Source: Nannocystis pusilla
Lineage (GTDB): Bacteria; Myxococcota_A; Polyangia; Nannocystales; Nannocystaceae
Reading direction: 5' to 3'
Length of the DNA: 64,000 nucleotides
Assembly (NCBI RefSeq): GCF_026626665.1
Contig: NZ_JAPNKE010000002.1
Span: 6,735,168-6,799,167, forward strand
In this document: positions 44,629-53,918 of the stretch, one piece after another
Layout of the letters: every line of letters starts with the position of its first letter
How positions within the stretch are numbered: the stretch's first letter is position 1
Made by a program: the position numbers and the translations under genes
The notes under the pieces: generated by a model
Seen by the model: only the letters and a program-made list of their open reading frames with translations
Database searches by the model: none
What the model was told of the DNA's origin: nothing

Positions 44629-45753
44629 ATGCGCGACCCCCTCGTCGAACTCACCGAGCGCGGCCTCTACTGTCGGGCCGGCGACTTTTATATCGACCCC
44701 TGGCAGCCGGTCGACCGCGCAATCGTCACCCACGCCCACGGCGACCACGCCGTCGCCGAGTGTGAACATTACCTCACGGCCGCGCCCGGTCGCGGCCTGT
44801 TGGCCCTGCGCGTCGGCGAGGGCGCCGACATCCAGCCGCTCGCCTACGGCGACCCGATCGTCCACCACGGCGTCGGCGTCTCCCTGCACCCGGCCGGGCA
44901 CATCCTCGGCTCCGCCCAGGTCCGCATCGAGCACCAAGGCGAGGTCTGGGTCGTGTCCGGCGACTACAAGCTGAGCCCCGATCCGACCTGCGCCCCGTTC
45001 GAATCGGTGCGCTGTCACTGCTTCATCAGCGAATCGACCTTCGGCCTGCCGATCTTCCGCTGGGCCCCGCCGGCCGCGACCATGCAGGACGTCGCCGCCT
45101 GGTGGCGCACCAATCAGCAGAGCGGCCGGACCTCCCTGCTCCTGTGTTACGCCCTCGGCAAGGCCCAGCGCCTGCTCGCCGGCGTCGATCCGGAGATCGG
45201 CCCGATCTACGTCCACGGCGCGGTCGAGCGCATGAACGCCGCCTACCGCGCCGCCGGCGTGCGCCTGCTTCCCGCGCCGCCCGTGCTCGAGGCGGCCCGC
45301 GGCGCCGACTTCGAGCGCGCCCTGATCCTCGCCCCGCCCTCCGCCCAGGGCACGCCGTGGACCCGCCGCTTCAAGCGCCCGGTCCGCGGCTTCGCCTCCG
45401 GGTGGATGCAGATCCGCGGCACCCGCCGCCGCAAGGTCGTGGACCGCGGCTTCGTCCTGTCCGACCACGCCGACTGGAACGAGCTGCTCGCGGCGATCGC
45501 CGGCACCGGCGCCGAGCGGGTGTTTCTCACCCACGGCTACGCCCAGGCCATGGCCCGCCACCTGCGCGAGCGCGGCCTCGACGCCCACCCGCTGGCGACC
45601 CGCTTCGTCGGCGAAGCCGGCGGGGAGGAGCTCGCAGCATCTCCTGCCTCTTCGGACATGCCCGAACGACCAGACGAGGACCCGGCCGCCGCCTCCGAGG
45701 GGCCCGACTCACCCGAGGACGACCTGCCCGACGCCGAGGGAGAGCCGGCATGA
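44629..45753 (+). CDS. DNA ligase-associated exonuclease, metallo-beta-lactamase fold
   Basis: This 374-residue protein has the metallo-beta-lactamase core: THAHGDHA (about 35-42), HPAGHILGSAQVRIE (about 88-102), SGDYK (about 110-114) and the beta-CASP-like region with GKAQRLLA and LSDHADWNELL near the end. It fits the ligase-associated exonuclease family found in repair operons with an ATP-dependent ligase, an Lhr-like helicase and a phosphoesterase. The ligase gene follows, but 235 bases of 14-bp repeats separate them, and helicase and phosphoesterase are not adjacent. The acidic tail (residues about 345-374) is partly repeat-derived (core at 45657). It probably processes DNA ends before sealing. 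Confidence 0.87.
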   Translation: MRDPLVELTERGLYCRAGDFYIDPWQPVDRAIVTHAHGDHAVAECEHYLTAAPGRGLLALRVGEGADIQPLAYGDPIVHHGVGVSLHPAGHILGSAQVRIEHQGEVWVVSGDYKLSPDPTCAPFESVRCHCFISESTFGLPIFRWAPPAATMQDVAAWWRTNQQSGRTSLLLCYALGKAQRLLAGVDPEIGPIYVHGAVERMNAAYRAAGVRLLPAPPVLEAARGADFERALILAPPSAQGTPWTRRFKRPVRGFASGWMQIRGTRRRKVVDRGFVLSDHADWNELLAAIAGTGAERVFLTHGYAQAMARHLRERGLDAHPLATRFVGEAGGEELAASPASSDMPERPDEDPAAASEGPDSPEDDLPDAEGEPA

Positions 45754-45788
45754 CCGCCGCCCCGCCGTTCCGGCCCGCCGCGGCGCCG

Positions 45789-45972
45789 CATGTCCCTCGC
45801 GCCATGTCCCCTGCGACATGCGCTCGACGAGGTCGAGCGCTCTCCGAACATGTCCTTTTCGCCATGTCGCCATTCACCCGCGGCCGGTCGTCATATGTCC
45901 TCTTCGCCATGTCCCATGCGCCATCCGAACCCAGGCGCGCCTCGCATGTCCTCTCGGCCATGTCTTCACATT
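45789..45972. repeat. 14-bp phased repeat block inside the exonuclease-ligase pair
   Basis: Cores at 45789/45803/45817, 45849/45863, 45894/45908/45922 and 45945/45959 all show exact 14-base steps within each group. The block fills the whole space between the exonuclease stop and the ligase start. Confidence 0.85.
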
Positions 45973-45988
45973 GTCACGGAGCCGCGTC

Positions 45989-47573
45989 ATGAGGGCCTTC
46001 GCCGCGCTGTACGCCGCGCTCGACGAGACCACCCGCACCAGCGAGAAGGTCGCGGCCATTCGCGCCTACCTCGCCGCCGTCCCGCCGGAGGACGCCGCCT
46101 GGGCCGTCTATTTTTTGATCGGCCGCAAGCCGCGGCAGGCCGTCTCGACCCGCAAGCTCCGCACCTGGGTGAGCGAGGCCGCCGGCGTGTCCGAGTGGCT
46201 GTTCGACGAGTGTCACGAGGCTGTCGGCGACCTCGCCGAGACCGCGGCCCTGCTGCTCCCGCCGCCGACGCGCACCACCACCCTGCCCCTGCACCGGTGG
46301 GTCGCGGATCGCCTGCTCCCGCTCGCCGGCAAGGACGAGGCCGCGCAGAAGACCGACCTGCGGGCCGCCTGGGACGAGCTCGACCGCGGCGAGCGGCTCG
46401 TCTTCCACAAGCTGATCACTGGCGCCTTCCGCGTCGGCGTCTCCCAGCGGCTCGTCATCGCCGCCCTCGCCGAGCTCGGTGAGCTCGCCCCCGCCACCGT
46501 CGCCCACCGGCTCATGGGCGCCTGGCAGCCCTCCGCCGCGCAATATCGCAGCCTCGTCGCCGCCGAGTCCGACCAGCCGACCACCTCGCGGCCCTACCCG
46601 TTCCTGCTCGCGCACCCGCTCGAGGGCGACCCCGCCGAGCTCGGCCCGCGCGACGCGTGGCAGGCCGAGTGGAAGTTCGACGGCATCCGCGCCCAGCTCG
46701 TCCGCCGCGGCGGCCAGCTGTTCGTGTGGTCGCGCGGCGAGGAGCTGATCGGCGAGCGCTTCCCCGAGCTCGCCCCGATCGCCGGCCGCCTGCCCGAAGG
46801 GACAGTCTTGGACGGCGAGATCCTCCCGTGGAAAGACGGCGACATCCTCTCGTTCGCCGAGCTGCAGCGGCGGATCGGCAGAAAAATCTGTCGCGCACGA
46901 TCCTCGCCGAGGTCCCCGTCACCTTCCTCGCCTTCGACGTGCTCGAGGCGTCCGGCCGCGACATCCGCGAGCGCCCCCTCGGCGAGCGCCGGCCGATCCT
47001 CGAGCAATTGCTGGCCCCGCTGGTCGGCGACGTCCTGCGCCTGTCGCCCCTCGTCGACGCCGCCACCTGGCAGCAGCTCGGCGAGCTGCGCAAGGACAGC
47101 CGCTCCCGCAACGTCGAGGGCCTGATGCTCAAGCGCCGCGCCGCCCCTACGGCGTCGGCCGCGTGCGCGGCGACTGGTGGAAGTGGAAGCTCGACCCGCT
47201 GGCCGTCGACGCGGTCCTCGTCTACGCCCAGTCGGGCTCCGGCCGGCGCGCCAGCCTGTTCACCGACTACACCTTCGCCGTGTGGCACGACGGCGCCCTC
47301 GTCCCGTTTTGCAAGGCCTACTCCGGCCTCACCGACGCCGAGCTGGCCGAGGTCGACCGCTTCGTCCGCGCCCACACCCTCGAGCGCTTCGGCCCCGTCC
47401 GCGCGGTCACCCCCGAGCTGGTGTTCGAGATCGGCTTCGAGGGCATCGCCCGCTCGCGCCGCCACAAGTCCGGCGTCGCCGTCCGTTTCCCGCGGATCCT
47501 CCGCTGGCGCCGTGACAAGCAGCCGGAAGGCGCCGATCACCTGAGCGCCCTCGAGGTCCTGCTCGGCGCCTGA
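45989..47573 (+). CDS. ATP-dependent DNA ligase, LigB type (two frameshifts)
   Basis: Two missing bases, an A in AAAAA near 46882 and a C in CCCC near 47143, restore one ligase of about 528 residues. The N-terminal helical domain (about 1-200) precedes the nucleotidyltransferase core. Motif I is EWKFDGIRAQL with the adenylated Lys (about 229), motif III lies at LDGEILPW, motif IV at EGLMLKRR and motif V at DWWKWKLDPL. An OB-fold follows to the end (LVFEIGFEGIARSRRHKSGV). This is the form associated with the upstream exonuclease in bacterial repair operons. It starts at ATG 45989 directly after the repeat block. Without the corrections it would appear as three fragments. Confidence 0.87.
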
Positions 47574-47864
47574 TCATTGCCATCATCTCGATTGCAGAAT
47601 CCGACCTCGTGAAGCGCGGATGGGGTCGTGAAGATCCCGAATGGCCCATCCACTGAGGAAACCCGATTCGGACGCCACCCTTCTGTCGTCATGGACAGAC
47701 GCGCTCCGAACCCGCCCCAGCACCTCGTTGACCGCGCCCCGGTGCGTCGCCGCGCCGCGCTGTGCACATTCCCCGATTGCGACCCGCGCGGACCTGTGCG
47801 ACGACCGCCCGCCGCCCTGCGACGAATGGCGCGGGACGTCTTTTCCGACAGGAGACCCACGATC

Positions 47865-48365
47865 GTGAATTCCAAGATCCTCTCGACCCTCGGCCTCGTG
47901 AGCGCCGTCCTCGCCTGCAAGCCCGCGACCCCTGCCGAGCCCCCGCCCGAGCCCGCCGCAGTCGAATCCGAGCCCGCGCCCGCCGCCGTCGCCGATCCGC
48001 AAGACGTTCACATCGAGGGCGACCACCTCGTCATCGACCGTCACATCAACTTCGAGTTCGACAAGAGCGAGATCCTCGCCGACTCCTTCGATCTGCTCGA
48101 CCACGTCGCCCAGCTTTTGAAGAATCACCCGGAGATCGTCAAGCTCCACATCATCGGCCACACCGACAGCGCCGGCGGCGCCGAGCACAACCAGAAGCTG
48201 TCCGACGCGCGCGCCGACGCGGTCATGGAGGCCCTGCGCAGCCGCGGCGCCACGCAGACCATCGACGCCGTCGGCAAGGGTGAATCGCAGCACCTCTGCA
48301 GCGAGGACACCGACGAGTGCCACCAGAAGAACCGGCGCGTCGAGTTCGTGATCGAGGCCGGCTAA
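47865..48365 (+). CDS. OmpA-family lipoprotein
   Basis: From GTG 47865 (with ACAGGAGA ribosome site) the 166-residue product has a lipobox (GLVSAVLACKPA), a Pro/Glu linker and an OmpA-like peptidoglycan-binding domain. The latter shows INFEFDKSEILADS, LHIIGHTDSAGGAEHNQKLS, DARADAVMEALRSRGA and NRRVEFVIEAG, with the conserved Asp and Arg that bind diaminopimelate. It should tie the outer membrane to the cell wall, like Pal. The stop overlaps that of the convergent LysR gene by a few bases. In 47574-47864 I see no gene. Confidence 0.88.
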   Translation: MNSKILSTLGLVSAVLACKPATPAEPPPEPAAVESEPAPAAVADPQDVHIEGDHLVIDRHINFEFDKSEILADSFDLLDHVAQLLKNHPEIVKLHIIGHTDSAGGAEHNQKLSDARADAVMEALRSRGATQTIDAVGKGESQHLCSEDTDECHQKNRRVEFVIEAG

Positions 48366-49246
48366 TCGAGCGCCGCCTCGGCCACCTCGTCGAGCCAGTC
48401 GACGACCGCGCGGATCTTCGGCACATCGGCCAGCGCCTCCGGCACCACGCGCCACAGCGCGCGCTCCAGCGGCGGCGCGTCGCGGTCGAGTCGCACCAAT
48501 TCCGGGTGGCCCTCCGCGGCCGCCAATGTCAACACGCCGAGCCCGACCCCCGCGCGCACCAGCGCGTACGACGTCGGCACGCTGCCGGTCGCCGCCACCA
48601 CCCGGCCGCGCGGCACCAGGGCCCGCATCCACCGCATCTCGGCCAGCCGGCTGTCGGGCGGCCCGAGCATCACCAGGTCGGCCTCGGCCGCCGGCGGCAG
48701 CGGGTCGAGCCCGTGGCGCTCGACGTAGTTGCGCAATCCATACAGTCCGAGCGGCACCTGCACCAATCGGCGCACCCGCATCCCCGCCTCGGTCGGCCGG
48801 ATCACCCGCAGCGCCACGTCGGCCTGCCCCGCCGTCAGGTCGAGCACCTGCTCCGTGCAGCGCAGGTCGAGCACCAGCTCCGGGTGGCGCTCGCGCAGCA
48901 GCGGCAGCTTCGGCGCCAGGAACGACGACGCGATGTAATCGAGCGTCGTCAGCCGCACCGTGCCCACGGCCCGCTCGGACGCCGCCTCGAGGTCGCGCGC
49001 CAGCTCGCGCACCTCGGTCGCCATGCGCCCGGCCGCCTCGACCACCCGCCGTCCGGCCTCGGTCAGCCGCCAGCCCTCGGCGTCGCGCACGAACAGCGCG
49101 GCCCCGACGATCGCCTCCAGCGCGGTGATCCGGCGGCTGATGGTGGTCGGGTCGAGCCGCAGCGCCCTGCCGGCCTCGCCGAGCGAGACGTGGCGGGCGA
49201 GCGCGAGGGCGATCCGGAGGTCGCGCCAGTCGAGGAGGTGCTGCAT
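48362..49246 (-). CDS. LysR-family transcriptional regulator
   Basis: The 294-residue protein has the LysR winged helix-turn-helix at the N-terminus (LRIALALARHVSLGEAGRAL, DPTTISRRITALEAIVGAAL) and a periplasmic-binding-like effector domain from about residue 90. ATG 49246 is preferred over 49270, because the 24-base extension overlaps a perfect inverted repeat that looks like its own operator. It is divergent from an alpha/beta hydrolase gene, the classic LysR arrangement, and so likely controls that gene and itself. The ligand is unknown. The effector domain is of the type found in regulators acting as single-gene switches. Confidence 0.87.
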   Translation of the reverse strand: MQHLLDWRDLRIALALARHVSLGEAGRALRLDPTTISRRITALEAIVGAALFVRDAEGWRLTEAGRRVVEAAGRMATEVRELARDLEAASERAVGTVRLTTLDYIASSFLAPKLPLLRERHPELVLDLRCTEQVLDLTAGQADVALRVIRPTEAGMRVRRLVQVPLGLYGLRNYVERHGLDPLPPAAEADLVMLGPPDSRLAEMRWMRALVPRGRVVAATGSVPTSYALVRAGVGLGVLTLAAAEGHPELVRLDRDAPPLERALWRVVPEALADVPKIRAVVDWLDEVAEAALD

Positions 49247-49248
49247 GG

Positions 49249-49267
49249 ATGCAGTTGGAGACTGCAT
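49249..49267. promoter_or_regulatory. LysR-type operator
   Basis: ATGCAGT and ACTGCAT form a perfect 7-bp inverted repeat with a 5-base spacer, containing the T-N11-A form of LysR boxes. It lies between the regulator start and the hydrolase promoter. Confidence 0.6.
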
Positions 49268-49276
49268 CATACTGCG

Positions 49277-49305
49277 TTGGCGCAGCCGCTGGTAGCCCTT
49301 ACGGT
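49277..49305 (+). promoter_or_regulatory. Promoter of the alpha/beta hydrolase gene
   Basis: TTGGCG at 49277-49282 and TACGGT at 49300-49305 are 17 bases apart. The LysR box is about 10 bases upstream of the -35, a usual activation site. A GGAGG ribosome site precedes ATG 49327. Confidence 0.5.
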
Positions 49306-49326
49306 TAGCGGGCCCCGGAGGTACGC

Positions 49327-50241
49327 ATGCCGTCGGAAGACATCACCCTCAAGGCCCTCGACGGGCGCCCGCTGTCCGCCACCCTGCACGCCCCGCGCGA
49401 GGCCCCGCAGGCGGTTTTGGTCGTGCTCGGCGCGCTCGGCGTCCCGCGCCGCTACTACGCCCCGCTGGCCGCGTGGCTGGCCGAGCGCGAAATCGCCGTC
49501 CTGACCTTCGACTACCGCGGCGTCGGCGGCTCGCGCTCGGTCCCGCTGCGCAAGGACCCGGCCGTCCTGCTCGACTGGGCCCGCCTCGACGCCGCCGCCG
49601 CGATCGACCTCGCGCGCGAGCGCTGGCCCGGCGTCCCGGTCTGGGGTCTCGGCCACAGCTTCGGCGGCCAGGCTTTCGGCCTCACCGCGCGCGGCCTCGA
49701 CCTCGCCGGCATCTTCGTCGTCGCCGCCGGCTCGGGCGACATGTCGCTGTATCCGGGTCGCCAGCGCCAGAGCTTCAAGGTCCGCCTCGGCATCGCCACC
49801 AACGTCATCGCCGCCCTGTTCGGCTACGTCCCCGGCCGCCTCGGCCTCGGCGAGGACCTGCCCGCCGGCGTCGTCCGCCAGTGGGCCCAATGGTGCGACA
49901 CCCCCGATTACGTCCGCGGCGCTCTCGGCACCGAGTCGACCTTCTTTCACCGCGTCACCGCGCCGATGTGGTTCTACGACTTCACCGACGACAGCTACGC
50001 CCCCGCCCGGGCCGCCGCCGCGCTGCGCGGCTGGTACAACCGCGCAGAGTCGACGCACCGCGTGATCGCCCCCGCCGACCTCGGCCTCCGCCGCGTCGGC
50101 CACTTCGGCCCGTTCCGCGCCGGCGCCCCCGAGCGCCTGTGGGACGAATTGCTCGGCGTGATCACCGGCGACCCCCGCCCGGTCCTGTCCAGCGACAACT
50201 ACGCCGGCGCCCCCGCCGACCGCGCGAACACCCATTCGTAG
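49327..50241 (+). CDS. Alpha/beta hydrolase
   Basis: The 304-residue cytosolic protein has the alpha/beta hydrolase fold: LTFDYRGVGGSR (oxyanion region), the nucleophile Ser in GLGHSFGGQAFG (about 112) and the late His in RVGHFGPFR (about 260). An Asp in FYDFTDDSYAP fits the acid position (about 222). No export signal is present. It resembles predicted hydrolases of the 'YdjP/serine aminopeptidase S33' type with broad small-ester substrates. The gene is divergent from and probably controlled by the LysR regulator through the operator in the 80-base gap. Confidence 0.82.
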   Translation: MPSEDITLKALDGRPLSATLHAPREAPQAVLVVLGALGVPRRYYAPLAAWLAEREIAVLTFDYRGVGGSRSVPLRKDPAVLLDWARLDAAAAIDLARERWPGVPVWGLGHSFGGQAFGLTARGLDLAGIFVVAAGSGDMSLYPGRQRQSFKVRLGIATNVIAALFGYVPGRLGLGEDLPAGVVRQWAQWCDTPDYVRGALGTESTFFHRVTAPMWFYDFTDDSYAPARAAAALRGWYNRAESTHRVIAPADLGLRRVGHFGPFRAGAPERLWDELLGVITGDPRPVLSSDNYAGAPADRANTHS

Positions 50242-50313
50242 CACCCCGCGCCGCCACGGCCGAGGCCGCGAACTGCGAATAGCGACCTCCCGCGGGCCGC
50301 GCGACTCTCATCC

Positions 50314-50532
50314 TATGCCTCTGGAGACATGTTCATTCGAGCATGTCCGAATGGCCTGCTGTTGGCCCGCCTGCGGACGAAGCTCGGCGAGCCGTGGACG
50401 CCCACGGCCCGTCGGTCTGCCTCGCCCGCGCGGGGCGTGGCACGTCTTTGAGCGAACCGTGACGCCCGCGGCCCCGCCGGTCTGCCTCACCCGCGCGGGG
50501 CCGGAATGTCTTTGAGGACATGTCCGAAAGAT
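50314..50532. repeat. 14-bp units and an imperfect 65-bp tandem duplication
   Basis: Cores TATG 50314, CATG 50328, CATG 50342 and later AATG 50505, CATG 50519 are at 14-base steps; another pair lies at 50653/50667. Between them a segment sharing CGGTCTGCCTC and CCCGCGCGGGGC occurs twice (about 50392-50455 and 50458-50518). The gap 50242-50834 (593 bases) contains no gene that I can support. Confidence 0.65.
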
Positions 50533-50834
50533 GGAGGCCACAAACCCTCGGCTGGCGGCATGAGCTCGAAGCCTTCAGCCGCCCGCGCCCGCTCGGCCGC
50601 GACGACGGCCGCCACCTGCTCCTCCCCGGCCCCGACCGAACTCGGCCGCGCACCTGTCCCTTGAGCCATCCATCCGCCCCTGATCTGCACACGTGAGCCG
50701 GTGCGGGGCCCGGGGGCCGCGGCCCGCCACCCTTCGATTCGCCCGCAAACCCGCCGCGAACACCGTCCCCGACGCGCCGCGCACCGGGTCGCGCACTCGC
50801 GGCCGCGCCGCAACTCGACTACGATGGCCCGGCG

Positions 50835-51440
50835 ATGGACGTCCACCGCTTGCGCAACCTGACCTTCCTGATGTCGCTCGGCGGCCTCTCGGCGGCGTGC
50901 TTCAACGACGAGGGCCCGCGCGGCAGCGGCACCGATCCCGGCGAGTCGACCGGCGGCACCACCGGCGGCACCACCGGTACGGTCGACCCCGGCACCACCA
51001 CCACCACCACCGACGCCGACGACACCACCACCACGACCGGCGCGGTCGACACCACGGGCACCACCGAGCCCGCCACGAGCACCACCACCGGCCCCGACAC
51101 CACCACCACCGACGCGGCCACTACCGACCTCACGACCACCGCCACCACCGGCCCCGGCCCCGACGGCGACGTGTGCATGCACTACGGAGCCACGTACCTC
51201 GGCTGCTACCCGCGAGCCGAAAAGTACATCGAGACGATCGTCGAATACTGCGAGATGGCCGTCCAGGAGGGCTACCAGGTCGACGGCGCCACGTGCGGCC
51301 AGGCGTTCGAGGACTTCTACGCCTGCCTCGCAGGCCTCGACTGCCAGCAGCTCGAGTTCGAGTTCAGCCAGCCCTCGTTCTGCGCGATCCACCTCGAGTG
51401 GATCGAAGAGTTCTGCCCCGTCACCGGCAAGGACTTCTGA
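50835..51440 (+). CDS. Thr-rich-linker lipoprotein
   Basis: The 201-residue product has a lipobox signal (FLMSLGGLSAAC, Cys about 22) and then about 85 residues made almost only of Thr, Gly, Asp, Ala and Pro (for example TTTTTTDADDTTTTTG). A compact C-terminal domain of about 85 residues has at least six Cys (DVCMHYGATYLGCYPRAEKY, GATCGQAFEDFYACLAGLDC). The layout, a Thr-rich stalk presenting a disulfide-rich domain, is typical of Nannocystis-type surface lipoproteins. I do not recognise the Cys domain. The sulfotransferase gene follows 7 bases later, so they are probably co-transcribed. Confidence 0.78.
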   Translation: MDVHRLRNLTFLMSLGGLSAACFNDEGPRGSGTDPGESTGGTTGGTTGTVDPGTTTTTTDADDTTTTTGAVDTTGTTEPATSTTTGPDTTTTDAATTDLTTTATTGPGPDGDVCMHYGATYLGCYPRAEKYIETIVEYCEMAVQEGYQVDGATCGQAFEDFYACLAGLDCQQLEFEFSQPSFCAIHLEWIEEFCPVTGKDF

Positions 51441-51447
51441 GGCCGCC

Positions 51448-52292
51448 ATGCTGTTCGTCTCCGGCACCAAGCGCAGCGGCACCTCGATGTGGATGCAGGT
51501 CCTGCGGGCCGCCGGCTTCCCCGTGCTCGGCGAGGCCTTCCCGCGCGGCTTCACCGAGGCCCTCCACCAGGCCAACCCCGCCGGCTTCTACGAGTCGATC
51601 CTCCGCCACGGCATCTACTTCCGCACCAACCCGCACCCGGTCACCGGCGAGTACTTCCTGCCCGAGCAGGTCGAGGGCTACGTCGTCAAGGTGTTCGTCC
51701 CCGGCGTCATCCGCAGCGAGCGCGCCTACATCACCCATCTCATCGCCAACGTCCGCGAGTGGCGCGAGTACGAGGCCTCGATCCTCCGCCTCTACGCGCT
51801 CGAGCGCGAGGGCATGGCCGCCGCCGGCCAACCTGTCCCCGAAGCCAGCTCGTACTTCCCGCCGGCCTACGAGTGGTGGATGGAGAACTTCGCCCTCGTG
51901 CGCGACATCAGCCTGCGCCGCTACCCGGCCCGCCTGATGACCTACGACCAGGTCCTCGACGACCCGGTCGGCACCCTCACCGGCGTGCTCGCCTGGCTCG
52001 GCCGCGGCGACCTGGCCGCCGCTCTGCCGACGATCCAGCCGGCCTACCGCACCCAGACCCGCCCCAGCTCCGACAGCGTCAAGCCCGCCCTCGCCCGCGT
52101 GTTCGACGACCTCTACGCCGGCGTGGCCGCGCAGAAGCCGTTCCCCGAGTCGCTCCTGCGCGACCTCAATGCCACCAACCGCGCGCTGCTCCCGAGCTGA
52201 CGGAGATCCAGCACCGCGTGGCCCTGGCCCAGTCGCGCGGCCCGAAGCCCCCGTCCCCGCCCCGCCCCGCCGGCCTGCCCGAGCTCGACTAA
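51448..52292 (+). CDS. Sulfotransferase-family protein (frameshift near 52194)
   Basis: The product of about 281 residues begins with a 5'-PAPS-loop-like P-loop, FVSGTKRSGTSMWMQVLRAA (residues 3-22), and has the helical body of the sulfotransferase family (YVVKVFVPGVIRSERAYITH, RLMTYDQVLDDPVGTL). As written it stops at 52200; adding one C in the CCC run near 52193 continues smoothly to LTEIQHRVALAQSRGP and a stop at 52292. I prefer the longer form. The acceptor is unknown; glycans and lipids are usual targets. It follows a Thr-rich lipoprotein gene by 7 bases. Confidence 0.75.
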
Positions 52293-52307
52293 TTCTGTCT
52301 ACAAGGA

Positions 52308-52349
52308 CATGTTCGAAAGAACCTGCCCGTGAGGACATCATCTCTCGAC
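52308..52349. repeat. 14-bp phased repeat after the sulfotransferase gene
   Basis: Cores CATG 52308, CCTG 52322 and CATC 52336 are 14 bases apart. The rest of the 332-base gap 52293-52624 shows no gene. Confidence 0.75.
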
Positions 52350-52624
52350 CTCCTGCCCAGCCTCCGGACTGCCGCGCTCGCAGCACTCGCTCGGCCCCGC
52401 CAATCGTCGCGATTCGGGGTGCATCCGCATCAAAACCCGGCACATGACCCCGTCGAACGCGACGGGACTTCCGAGCTCTCTTCGCGCGAGCCGACCGTGA
52501 TCGCCAGGGAACGCATCCCGCTCTGCGGCGAGCAGCGCCGGCCTCGCGCGTCCGCGCGCGCGATCGCGCGTCGGCCGAGGTCGGTTGCAGCCCGGCGGCA
52601 CGGCGGTCAAGCTGGGCCACCTCG

Positions 52625-53431
52625 ATGTCCGCGCTGAAGCTCGCCACCTACAACATCAACGGCATCCGCACGCGCCTGCCGGTCTTGCTGCAATGGCTCG
52701 CCAGGGAGCAGCCCGACATCGTGTGCCTGCAGGAGCTCAAGGCCGTCGACGCCGACTTCCCGGTCGCCGAGCTGCGCAAGGCCGGCTACGGCGCGCTGTG
52801 GCACGGCCAGCGCTCGTGGAACGGCGTGGCGATCCTCGCGCGGGACGGCATGCCGCTCGAGAGCCGGCGCGGCCTCCCGGGTGACCCCGAGGACACCCAG
52901 AGCCGCTACCTCGAGGCGGCCGTCCACGGCGTCCTCGTCGGCTGCCTCTACCTGCCCAACGGCAACCCGCAGCCGGGCCCCAAGTTCGACTACAAGCTGG
53001 CCTGGTTCGACCGCCTGATCGCCCACGCCGCCACCCTGTGCAACGCCGGCATCCCCGCCGTCCTCGCCGGCGACTTCAACGTCGTCCCCACCGACGCCGA
53101 TATCTACAACCCGAAGTCGTGGCGCAAGGACGCCCTGCTGCAGCCCGAGAGCCGCGCCCGCTACACCAAGCTGCTGTCGCAGGGCTGGCTCGACAGCCTG
53201 CGCCACCTCCACCCCGACGAGCCGATGTTCACGTTCTGGGACTACTTCCGTCAGCACTGGCAGCGCGACGCCGGCCTCCGCATCGACCACCTGCTCCTCA
53301 ACCCCGAGCTCGCCCCGCGCCTCCAGAGCGCCGGCGTCGACCGCTGGGTCCGCGGCCTCGAAGGCACCAGCGACCACGCCCCGACCTGGATCACCTTCAC
53401 CGGCTACGCAGTCCCCGCCGGCGACGACTGA
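52625..53431 (+). CDS. xth: Exodeoxyribonuclease III (AP endonuclease)
   Basis: The 268-residue protein is a typical ExoIII/XthA enzyme that cuts at abasic sites and trims 3' ends in base-excision repair. Signatures are in order: ATYNINGIRTRL (Asn metal ligand), DIVCLQELKAVD (catalytic Glu about 38), YLPNGNPQPGPKFDYKL, LAGDFNVVPTDAD (Asp/Asn), MFTFWDYFRQHWQRDAGLRI, DHLLLNP and TSDHAPTW (terminal Asp-His). ATG 52625 gives the normal N-terminus. It is not linked to the ligase pair 5 kb upstream but belongs to the same repair theme. Confidence 0.95.
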   Translation: MSALKLATYNINGIRTRLPVLLQWLAREQPDIVCLQELKAVDADFPVAELRKAGYGALWHGQRSWNGVAILARDGMPLESRRGLPGDPEDTQSRYLEAAVHGVLVGCLYLPNGNPQPGPKFDYKLAWFDRLIAHAATLCNAGIPAVLAGDFNVVPTDADIYNPKSWRKDALLQPESRARYTKLLSQGWLDSLRHLHPDEPMFTFWDYFRQHWQRDAGLRIDHLLLNPELAPRLQSAGVDRWVRGLEGTSDHAPTWITFTGYAVPAGDD

Positions 53432-53447
53432 TTCCTTTTCAAATGGA

Positions 53448-53503
53448 CATGCTCATTCAGACATGCTCCGATGAACATGTCCTCGCGGTCATTCGCATGA
53501 GCA
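53448..53503. repeat. 14-bp phased repeat, 4 units, after xth
   Basis: Cores CATG 53448, CATG 53462, CATG 53476 and CATT 53490 are at exact 14-base steps; a further CCTG/CAGC pair lies at 53618/53632. The gap 53432-53651 shows no gene. Confidence 0.85.
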
Positions 53504-53651
53504 CGCCGTGAGGTGTACTCGCAAGGACGTCAGCGGAGGCGCGTTCGGCTGCGGCGACCGCTGACGTCATCGCCGAGGCCGGGCAACCGCCGCGGCTGCG
53601 ACCGATCGCTCGTCATACCTGTCCCAAAGGCCAGCCCACCGTCGCGCCGGC

Positions 53652-53918
53652 TCATGCACGGACGCGTCGGCGCCGTCGCCCCAGCAGCAGCGCGAGCCCG
53701 CCGATCGCCGCGGCCTCCGGAGCGCCCGCCGCCCCGACGTCGCATCCGCTCCGCGTGCGCGCCCGCGGCGGCGGCGGCAACACCTGCGGCTCGTGCGGCG
53801 GCCCGCCGCCCCAGCACTGGAAACACGACAGCGGCGCCGGCGGCCCGCACTTCGCCGTCGCGGCGCTCACCTCGTCGGCCACGCGGAACTGCTCGATTCG
53901 CCGGGTCTCACCCGCCAC
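53652..53918 (-). pseudogene. MYXO-CTERM-like C-terminal fragment
   Basis: This 88-residue frame starts at a GTG overlapping the stop of the sigma-54 activator. It carries a Cys-rich part (KCGPPAPLSCFQCWGGG), a Pro-rich part and an end of the MYXO-CTERM form: SGCDVGAAGAPEAAAIGGLA, LLLGRRRRRVRA. A sorting tail needs an exported protein, but there is no signal peptide. I read it as the remaining 3' part of a lost gene; it could also be a frame-shifted gene whose start I cannot see. Confidence 0.4.

Noticed and set aside
46860..47165. Programmed frameshifting in the DNA ligase gene
   Set aside because: Two shifts in one gene at different run types, with the same pattern in many unrelated genes, fits sequencing error; no slippery heptamer with a following structure is evident.
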